Part shown: piece by piece, positions 55,801 to 64,000 of the stretch
How the letters are laid out: each line of letters opens with the position of its first letter
Numbering within the stretch: the stretch's first letter is position 1
Assembly: GCA_949592205.1 (NCBI GenBank)
Contig: CATIUR010000013.1
Location: 744,001 to 808,000, forward strand
DNA from: Helichrysum umbraculigerum
Lineage: Eukaryota; Streptophyta; Magnoliopsida; Asterales; Asteraceae
Length of the DNA stretch: 64,000 nt
Direction: 5' to 3'
Program-made: the position numbers and the translations under genes
The notes under the pieces: model-generated
Seen by the model: only the letters and a program-made list of their open reading frames with translations
Told to the model about the DNA's origin: nothing
The model's database searches: none

Positions 55801-56527
55801 CTACGAAGACAACTCCTGCATCTCTGATGGAGCGAGACGATAATGTGCGCGTGCGATTGGTGTGGCTCCGGGCACCAAATCAATATGAAATTCAACTTGC
55901 CGTGAGGGTGGTAATCCTGGTAATTCCTCAGGAAACACTCCCGGGTAGTCACACACAATAGGTACATCGTCTATATGTCTCTCTTCGGGTTTCTTCTCCA
56001 CAATGTGTGCCAAAAATGCTTGGTATCCCTTTCTGAGATACTTACTAGCTTTCAAGCAAGTAATCATCTTAGTGACACTCTTTCGTTTCTCGCCTTGTAT
56101 CACCAAGGTTTCTCCTGTCGGTAGCGGTATGCGTACCAACTTTTCGAAACATATGATCTCAGCACGGTTCTTTGACAACCAATCCATACCGACTACAATG
56201 TCGAAACTTCCCAACTTAGCAAGTCTATTTCGAAGAGATGACCTTCTAACTCCAAGGTACATCCCGGTACTATTTCTCCTGACTCGATCAACTTACCATC
56301 GGCTAGTTCTATAGTATATTTGTTATCTAGCTTATGAGATTCAAGTTCTAATAGTGGTCTAAACTCAACAGACACAGAACTTAAATCGGCACCCTAATCA
56401 ATTAACACAAAGGCATAATGGTTGTTTACTAGAAATGTACCAGTGACGGTGTTAGGGTCCTGGCGTGCCTCCTGTGCTCCTATCACAAATGCCCTTCCTC
56501 GAGCTGGTTGATTGTTGCCCTTGTTCT
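55801..56527 (-). pseudogene. pol: Tekay protease
   Basis: Aspartic protease text: FLVNNHYAFVLID, then a stop, then GADLSS; later FDIVVGMDWLSKNRAEIICF. The stop (TAG, plus coordinates 56394-56396) replaces the residue after the catalytic Asp, exactly in the active-site D-S/T-G motif. A further frame change lies near 56200-56260. The tail VEFHIDLVPGATPIARAHYR leads to RT. Confidence 0.88.
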
Positions 56528-57701
56528 TCAGCTTTGGACACTCATTCCTGAAATGCCCAGTGTTGCCTCACTCAAAGCAGGCTCGTGGTTGGTTGGTGTT
56601 GTTATTGGTATTGGTTTTGGGTGCTCTGCAGTCCTTGGTAAGATGTCCGTACCGCGTGCAGTTGTTGCAAGTAGTACTACAAGGACCATCATGATGACGG
56701 TTACACTTGGAACAGTAAGGCTTGTTCCCAATGTAGCCTTTCTTCTCCCCAGACCCAGTAGTGTAAGCCTTAATAGTCTCAAGCTTCTTTGAGGTTTGTT
56801 GGTTTTGGTTTGAGTTTCCAGACCATTTTCTTTTGTTACTCCCAGAGTTGTTTCCAGTAGATGGTGCAGGTGTTCCACGATGAACAGCCTGAGCCATGAG
56901 TTCATGAGCCATACGAATGGCACTCTGAATTGTTCCAAGTTTTGACGAAGTGACGTTCCCCTGAATGTTCTCAAGAAGTCCGCGGATGTATCTCTCGATA
57001 CGAGTGCGTTCAGGGTCAACCATGGATGGGCAAAGTAGGGAAAGTTGCTGGAAGCAAGTGGTATAGCCAGTAATGTCGGTTCCTTGCACAGTCAGATGCC
57101 AGAACTCATCTTCTAATTTCTGGAGTTCCTCATTGGGGCAATACTCGTCCCTCAACTTCTTTTTCAATTCTTCCCATGGAAGTTGATATGTAGCATCAAT
57201 TCCCACATAGTAAAGATACAAGTTCCACCACGTCAGAGCACCTTCTAGCTACATAAGTTCGATATACATAGTAGTTATAGTTGTTGTTCAGTCTATTCTA
57301 GGTGCAGGTCGTGAGGATAGTAACGAGCTTCGAGTATGTCTCCATATCGTGGAGGCGCATGATAGATTGGGGCATCTTCTGTTGCTTGTTTGTACATCCA
57401 CTTGATCCACTTTGTTGTCCTGAGCTTTGCGTCAGTGACAACTTCCTTCCAGTAATGGATACGATCTTGGATTCGTTGAGAGATGGATCTCTTCCGAATT
57501 CTCAGTTCTAGTTCGTAAGCCTTACATTTTAGTTTCAGTTCCTAGTTTCGGCCATCCAAATCCTCGGCCTGATCTCGAACTCTTTTGTATTCTTCGATGT
57601 CAACCAATCCGAAGTTGTTCATCGAGATACGTGTACTGAACTTGTTCTTCGTTGATTTGATCGTCATCTGACATGTAATCATCTGGTGGGTAGCTTGCCA
57701 T
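56528..57701 (-). pseudogene. gag: Tekay gag
   Basis: ATG at 57701-57699 gives MASYPPDDYMSDDDQINEEQ; the middle is frame-broken (57222-57600). From 57221 the capsid-like part is open (ELKKKLRDEYCPNEELQKLE; FWHLTVQGTDITGYTTCFQQ; RIERYIRGLLENIQGN). The C-terminus has a zinc knuckle CNNCTRYGHLTKDC and a Cys/His cluster CSKCNRHHDGPC before it. Confidence 0.85.
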
Positions 57702-58276
57702 TTTTCCACGCGAGTGAGTTCTATAGAAATGGCAGGATAGGATTTTAGTCCTTGGAAGTATGTTGGATTCGAGATGTTTAGATATGATTTTCATAAAATT
57801 ATTTGAGTTCACTCTTACAGTGATATAATGGTTATCGAATTGTCGTTGTTTGACGTAAGTTGACGAGAGAATTGTATTAGATGTTTCCAGAGGAAAATCA
57901 GCTATTCCTTATAGTGGATATATCGATGTGTGAGGCCTATTCATATATATTCAATATATAATAACCTAAAGAGTAGTACACGAGTGAGGCTTATTTATGT
58001 ATATATACATATATCATGTAATAGCCTAGTGTGCGACTAGCTCAAAACAAGTATAAGTCCCGGTTCTCTCGTGGTCAGAGTCAACTAGTGTATTCCTGTT
58101 CAACATAACCCCTTTCAGATCTCACATCATCTTCGTTTAATTGTACATAGTTGATCATGCTATGTTAAATTAAACTCGTATGACGAAATCCCTAAACCAG
58201 TTATACCTAATGAGGAATACTGCCTGACGGTCATAATTTAGGCCCACTAAATGCAACCTAGTTCACTATAACCTTA
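57702..58276 (-). other. Tekay 5' leader
   Basis: Noncoding sequence between primer site and gag ATG, with short TATATAC runs near 57945-58015. Confidence 0.6.
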
Positions 58277-58289
58277 GGCTCTGATACCA
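58277..58289 (-). other. Primer-binding site of the Tekay element
   Basis: The minus strand reads TGGTATCAGAGCC three bases after the LTR end, complementary to initiator tRNA-Met. Confidence 0.92.
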
Positions 58290-58292
58290 ATC

Positions 58293-59402
58293 TGTAACAC
58301 CCCCAAATTTACTGTTGGCGGAAGCATACTTTGAGGTGCTACTAATCAATTATCTAAGCACATAAGATAATAATGAACGACATCCACATGCGTCGTTTTG
58401 ATAAAATACGTTAATGTCATAAAAGATACATATTGTTTACAAAAGCTTTGAGTTCACATGAGTTCATTGAGAGATTCTAACACATATCTAATTTATACAA
58501 AATATAGAAATGCAGTGAAATATCTTTATGATATATGTTTGCATGTGACTCGAGCTAAGTTATCCTGAGTGGGCAGTCCTACTACTGCTGATCACCTGAG
58601 AATACATGTAAAAATTGGTCAGCTAAAAGTTGGTGAGCTCACAGGTTTAATTGATACAAATTAATGTATGTTACGCAAGATTTAAGTATAATGATTTGCA
58701 ATCAAGCAAATAAATAATGTATAAGCCACTGCCATGAGCACATAGTCTGAGCTTAACTGTGGTCTCAGGATCATCATTCAAGGACCTGATCGAGGGTGCC
58801 TCCCTGAGAGTGCCTAATCAACACTCTAATGAACAAATGCTAATGCGTCCGTTTGACCAGTTGGGGCTTCCAACCCGGACGAGGATTGTTAATACTATAT
58901 GGTACCATACACTAACATTCAAGATACAAACCGTATTACCAAACTATGTTGTGGAGGGCTTTAAGTGATTAGATAAACAAACTCATGCAGTACAAAGTAA
59001 TGATTTGATACTTGCGTAGTATAAAAACAAATTGAGCATGTATTCTCACCTCAAAATAGTTCAAATAAGTAAAAGTGGGGCTATGAGACTCACCTGAGTC
59101 TGATGTGTGGCTGTGATGCGAGAGCTAGCAGTTAAAAGTAAGATTGTTGCCCAGATGGATGTCCTTTAACGTCCTAAACGAAAAGGATATTGACATAAGT
59201 GTTTGACTACTTGTCAAGTCGTGTTAACAATTCGATTGTTTTGTAAGCTTATTGATTATCCAAGTTTTATACGATTTGTTGGTGATAACTGTGTTTGAAA
59301 AATAAATATTATTTTTTGAGTTATGTTTATTGTTTGAACACTTGTCGCGTGTAAGTATATATATATATTTATATATACTTATTAGTTGGATATATATATT
59401 CG

Positions 59403-59457
<55 letters not shown>

Positions 59458-59467
59458 TGTAGATGTC

Positions 59468-59517
<50 letters not shown>

Positions 59518-60994
59518 TGTCGTTTTAGTTTCTAAGAACGTGAGTTCGTTTGTTACAAAAATATATCATTTTCATTGTGTCCCATTTGTATATATATATA
59601 AAATACACTTGTCAAAGTTCGTATATATATATATATATAAGTCGTAGTCGTTCGTGCATTTATATAATAATTGTCGTTGTTTATATATTTATAAACATAT
59701 ATAAAATATAGTTTGTACCAATCACTTTACTCGTTCCAAAAATTATCGTTTTCTAAAACAATAATTATTATCGTCCCAAAGTTTGTCGCGTAATCGTTAA
59801 TACGTGATTAAAATTTCGAGTGTTAAATCGCGTTTTGGGTTTCGTACACGCACGGCCCAGTGTATTCTAAAAGTAAACTCTATAAATTAAAAATATCTGA
59901 AAAGCTATAACTAATTAAATATGTGTCAGTATGTCACTTTAAGCAAAATCAATTTATAAATGTTAAATTGATTATCAAAAATGCGAATTTGCTACTTCAT
60001 TACTAACGTGGTTACACGTTACACTATCAAAAACATATGGCCAAGGCCTAGCTGTTCGGCAAGGTTCCATTTGAGTATAGACTTTTAGTTTTTCATGTAT
60101 ATCATCATTATCACCAACTAAATTTTAAAGTCATCATCATAAATATAATCATAACAACTTTGAAAATTTATATTAGTAATTGAAATAGGAAAGTTTTCTT
60201 ACAATGATTTATGGAGAGGAAGAAGAACCGGATGATGATGATGAGTTATTATAATAATTATTAAATTTATGTGTTGTTGCTTTGCCCTGCTCGTTGCTGA
60301 GTTCAGTATGAAGAAGAAAAAGAAGCAAAAGAAAAAAGAAAGAAAGAAAGAAAGATGAATGATTGAAGGAGTGAAGGAGAGGAAATTTATATTTTAAAAG
60401 TGATACGGAGTAAAAACTAAAGCATGGGCTCGTAATAGTATCCGGTCTCACCAATAATTCAAATTTGCTGGTTATTTTTAGCCCATTAATTTCGTGTACG
60501 GGTCCAATTGTGTGCCAATTTTCATTTAAATTTCGCAATCATATTTTGAGGTATTTCTCCAAATACTTTAATATAAAGGGGAAAAATAATACTTTTATTA
60601 TTTTTGACCTTTGGGTACGTTTTGTTATTTGTTTCTGTTCGCGTGCAATACGTTTTAAATAAACGTATAATTGTTTTCGTTTCATTTTTGTTTCAACCTG
60701 TTCACTTAATATTTTCACATAAAAATTATTCGGAAATATTTTCGAGTTCTTTTCTTAACTTTTGTATCACCAACGTTTGTATTTGTTTTGTCGAATTCTT
60801 TTCGATATTACTTCGTATCGTTTAATTTATAATTATAGATAAATTATAAATTTTCGAATTACTTTTTGTCCAAAAGTTTTTGGGCTTGTTAGACTTATCT
60901 CACATCAAAGGTTTAGTTTATATTTGTAGTGGATTAGTGTAATAAATGCGTGAAATTAAGTATAAATATATACCTAATTTGGAGGAGTGTCACA
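58293..60994 (-). repeat. 5' LTR of the Tekay element
   Basis: 2702 bp. Minus-strand TATA box (TATAAAT) at 60385-60391. It retains a segment with ATATATCATTTTCATTGTG near 59560 that the left LTR lacks. Confidence 0.95.
59406..59640. repeat. (TA)n tracts in the right Tekay LTR
   Basis: TA runs at about 59406-59452, 59471-59514 and 59622-59639, in the same places as in the left LTR but of different lengths. Confidence 0.95.
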
Positions 60995-60999
60995 AATGA

Positions 61000-61083
61000 A
61001 AACTACTCTTTATACACTAAATGACATATAAAATAAATATGATGAAGTAATTAACATGATCATCTCCATTTGCATTCTATTAG
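61000..61083 (+). other. Probable end of the interrupted host intron
   Basis: AT-rich, ending in a pyrimidine-rich stretch CATCTCCATTTGCATTCTATTAG, a plausible splice acceptor at 61082-61083. Confidence 0.45.
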
Positions 61084-61350
61084 CCACGAGTACGTGTGTC
61101 ACTACCTTCTTGACGGTCATTCTAACATGACAAAACTAAGAATTGAGGATATGGAATGGGATGTCAGCGTGTCCTTCGCAACTGACCGAAACACGGGAGC
61201 CGTAGCCGATGCGGCTTTCACTGGATGGACGTGGGATTTTTTTTCTGCACTTAGCATGATTTAGTTGGTGGTGAATGCGTAATCCTAGAAAGTTACGCTC
61301 CTGGTTGCATCGATTTTCAAATTGTAGCTTCAAAAGACACGGCTCTATAG
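61084..61350 (+). pseudogene. B3-domain (REM-type) gene, second exon fragment, frameshifted
   Basis: After the acceptor: a segment with MTKLRIEDMEWDVSVSFATD, AAFTGWTWDFFSALSM, then in another frame LVGGECVILESYAPGCIDFQ and IVASKDTAL ending at TAG 61348-61350. The pattern W.V.. GW..FF..L / L.GGE...LE......F.IV is that of a whole plant B3 domain apart from its first strands. The frame break is at about 61252-61262. It probably formed the last exon of the gene whose earlier exon lies at 37877-38167. Confidence 0.5.
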
Positions 61351-62072
61351 TTCTAAAATCAACAAAAAGCTTTATGTTCTTAAGCGTTTTAACTATGTTA
61401 CTGGCTTCATGGTTGGCTTTCATTTATTTTTAATGCATTTTTTCACACATTATCATTTTGGTGTCAATGTGCGGCTACTAGGTTTAGTTTCATATTTCCC
61501 TTACTCATGCTTAACATCAATTGAACTGTGCATAACTATTTTTTAAACACGCTAACTACATAAAACATTGAAGAGTCCTGCAAATTTTTACGGGTTCTAA
61601 ACTAATTTACATTTTAAATGCTATAAAAATGGCTATCTATCATTTATTCAAGTAAAAGGGTAATATGGTCGTTTCCGATATTAAGGTTGTTTATTTTGTA
61701 CAGAAAAGAAACAACATTTACTGAAACAACACTTGTAGTAAACAGACGTATATACCCAAACAGAGCATATATCCAAACAACACTTAATACATAAATTTTT
61801 TTAAGAAAAAGCCCCTAAGTGTAATTAGCTAGGATATAACATGTGTTACTTCAACGAGTAACAGGATGTAGAGATTAAGCATTTTCTCTCTGGTTATTAG
61901 CAAACAATCATAATCAGCGAGAAATGTTATTAAAGCCGGGGTCTAGAAAATGGAACAATTAAAAGAAGTCAAAGACGAACTTGAAGGTACATCTTGTCAT
62001 CACTATGTGGAACTTCGACCAAGATACAAGATCCAACATATCTGTAACAACCCACTTTATCAGAGTGCGTAT
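61351..62072. other. 3' flank of the B3 fragment, no further gene seen
   Basis: AT-rich noncoding DNA. The first 100-200 bases may be the 3' untranslated region. No repeat boundary identified. Confidence 0.4.
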
Positions 62073-64000
62073 TGTTGGGTTTTCTATTCCCTAACTAGAT
62101 TAATATACGCAGCGGAATTATAACAAAATAATTAATCTAGGGTAATTAGGAAACTAAACCCCAAGGGATCTTAACATGAATAAATAAAAGCAATAAACAA
62201 ATAGATAAAGAGGAAAATACTAACCTTTGAGAAAAAAAATTTCTCACGCGCAGGCGATTTTGCAGAGCTTCCTTACTTGGAGACGAGTGCCCAAACCAGA
62301 ACACCTCTAATGGCTCACACCCAAGAACTAAAAGAAAATTCCAAATCCTTTGGTACCGATATAAATCGAATAAACTCTTACAAGGATAAGGAATGAGAAA
62401 GAGAGAGAAAGAATTGAACTCAATTCAATTCTGGGATGCTGATCTGGTCCCAGCGGTCGGTCGGGTTTTTGGCCCTGTCGTTATACCAACCGTTAGGACA
62501 GTGTGATCGTGTGAAGGTTTTAAATTTATAATTTGCTGGGAAGCCTAAGCTTTATTACTATCTACTGCTCTAAGGTTAGTAGGATAGTAAGCGGTAAGTC
62601 TCAGGTGTCGTTCTTAAAATCGGAGCGAATCGGAGCGAATCGAAATGAAGTGAATACCTCAGATAATAGAAGCAAAAAGGATGGATTTAATAGAGCAGGT
62701 AGGGTTTGTTTTTGGTATTTTCTAATTTAACTAAAATGCAGGAAAGTAAATTCTAAACTACGGATAGGGTAAGCAGATAGATAGAGTTGTGATTGCTGAA
62801 GTTTCAATATTCAGGTTTCGGGATGATGTTCATTATAAAAGGTGATTGGAGACTTGCCTTAATTATAATCAACAGAGATTCGGTGTAAACACTATCACCC
62901 TACGATTTAAGTGGAAACCCTAAGTCGTATGTCACTGAGTACTAGGCTATCATGAGTCTGATCAGATCAGGCTGCTCAGCACCCAACACTGTCCGATGAG
63001 GACTAGTGACCCTTCTTGGAGTTAGCTCCTGGTGCATGAATAAGGCAACAGACCGATATTTAATTTCTAACCTTTCTTAACACCTAAATCTAATTTATTT
63101 TATTAAGGTTTGTACTAACTGCTTGCTATGTATGTTAAACTATCAGTTATGTTGGATCAAGGGGTTTAAGCATCCTACACTACATCTGAATGTTCGCTTT
63201 CTTTTCAAGATCCCTTAAATTTAATTGAGGAGCACAAATACTTCTGTCAAGGGGTAGACCCTCCTTTTCGATCAAACGTTCATCCCTAGGTTTGTTTCAC
63301 GGTGTATACTACATTTTTCAGTAATTCCACAGCTTTTATATATACCTAGACCGTGTTCAGGAAGGGTAACTTCCAGGTATCCACGGTGTCATATGCTTAC
63401 GGCCGGTCCGTAGCTTCCACGCATTTGTACTCCACCAGCGGTGTTTCCAGCGCTATACTAAGTACTGGGCCGTTTTACAGCATGTCCACAGTTTCATACA
63501 AAAGCACAGATAACTATCTACCGATACTAGGGTTGATCAAGTCCTAATACTAAAGTAATAGTCACGTGAAAGCTTGGAAAGGGTGAAATGGGTGGTTTAG
63601 ATCTACAGCTTGAGAAATTTAACCCGATACATAACATAGCAATTTCCAATCACATATTTAATTAAAGATTAATTTAACATCATCCCTACTTCTAAATATC
63701 TACATTTCAACAATCACAATATTACACTACTCAATAAACATGGCAATAATTAAAGCACATACCATAATATTACGCATGGATAATTCAGACATAATAACAG
63801 TATGAGGGAATAGATATCACCGGATAATAGAGCAGCGTAACAGAGAGAAAATGATTGCAATCCTTGAATACCAGCTTGAACAGCAATACTCCTTTATTAC
63901 AACAATTATCTCTCCTCTAATCTACTAGCTACCCTCTAATTACTCTCTAACTCTCTAGAGAGAGAAGTTAGAGAGCGAAACTAACTAAGAAAATGAAATA
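62073..64000 (-). mobile_element. LTR-retrotransposon-like sequence running off the right edge
   Basis: Starts TGTTGGGTTTTCTATTCCC. The minus strand of 62073-62400 reads like the R-U5 end of a Copia LTR (TTCCGCTGCGTATATTAATC, then GGGAATAGAAAACCCAACA). Minus-strand TATA-like words lie near 62526 and 63336. No coding region is recognisable to the window end, and the partner LTR is not in view, so neither class nor boundaries are certain. Confidence 0.35.

Larger units (their letters stand above)
38260..60994 (-). mobile_element. Tekay-type chromovirus (Ty3/Gypsy), with nested SIRE-type element
   Basis: LTRs at 38260-40924 and 58293-60994 (TGTAACACC...GTGTCACA) are flanked by the target duplication AATGA at 38255-38259 and 60995-60999. 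On the minus strand the order is LTR, primer site, gag, protease, RT, RNase H, integrase, chromodomain-like tail, purine tract, LTR. The RNase H coding region is split at 42646/54812 by a Copia element. Without it the element would be about 10.6 kb. Stops in protease and frame breaks in pol make it inactive. Confidence 0.95.

Noticed and set aside
56508..56792. Plus-strand frame over the Tekay gag
   Set aside because: Antisense shadow of the minus-strand gag zinc-knuckle region.
62041..62060. TGTAACAACCCA as start of another Tekay-type LTR
   Set aside because: No matching GGGTTGTTACA end or target duplication in the window, and the following text looks Copia-like instead.

Overview
This is a stretch of repeat-rich nuclear DNA from a flowering plant. 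Every recognisable coding region is plant-type: Ty3/Gypsy (Athila, Tekay) and Ty1/Copia (Tork, Ale-like, SIRE-like) retrotransposons, a Helitron end structure, Stowaway and Mutator-like TIR elements, and fragments of a B3-domain gene with a plant-style splice site. The element mix suggests a eudicot. An asterid (perhaps Asteraceae) is only a guess. I see no rRNA, tRNA, CRISPR array or bacterial-type operon.

Layout. (1) 1-9273: the 3' part of an Athila element running off the left edge, with gag end, pol with an internal integrase deletion, a 3' ORF remnant, a spacer and a long LTR. (2) 9279-9575: an unidentified open frame. (3) 9790-15480: a complete but dead Tork/TNT1-like Copia element on the minus strand, target duplication TGTGC, most of gag deleted. 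(4) 15486-18495: AT-rich DNA with a Helitron-type 5' end at 17154 and a 962-bp Mutator-like TIR element (9-bp duplication). (5) about 18650-34110: a decayed Copia element cut into three pieces by a non-autonomous LTR element (19846-29220, itself cut by a solo LTR) and by a 3.4-kb solo LTR (30556-33928). (6) 35528-37723: a Helitron with a Stowaway MITE inside it. (7) 37877-38167 and 61084-61350: two B3-like coding pieces separated by a 22.7-kb three-level nest: a Tekay chromovirus (38260-60994) contains a SIRE-type element (42652-54806), which contains a solo LTR (48482-51135). (8) about 62073-64000: LTR-like DNA running off the right edge.

Relations. Seven insertions have a direct target-site duplication (TSD) that I could read by eye, so the order of insertion can be reconstructed. 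All autonomous-type elements carry stops, frameshifts or deletions; the SIRE-like one looks youngest because its LTRs are nearly identical. Three LTRs of the Tekay lineage (two families) and the non-autonomous element each carry many copies of their own short GC-rich palindrome (ACCCGATCGGGT-, GCGACGTCGC- and CAACCGCCGGTTG-like). In the Tekay-lineage LTRs these arrays lie downstream of a CT-rich leader. This is the least conventional signal in the window. Element boundaries with TSDs are firm; the Athila LTR ends, clade names and B3 gene model are inference.
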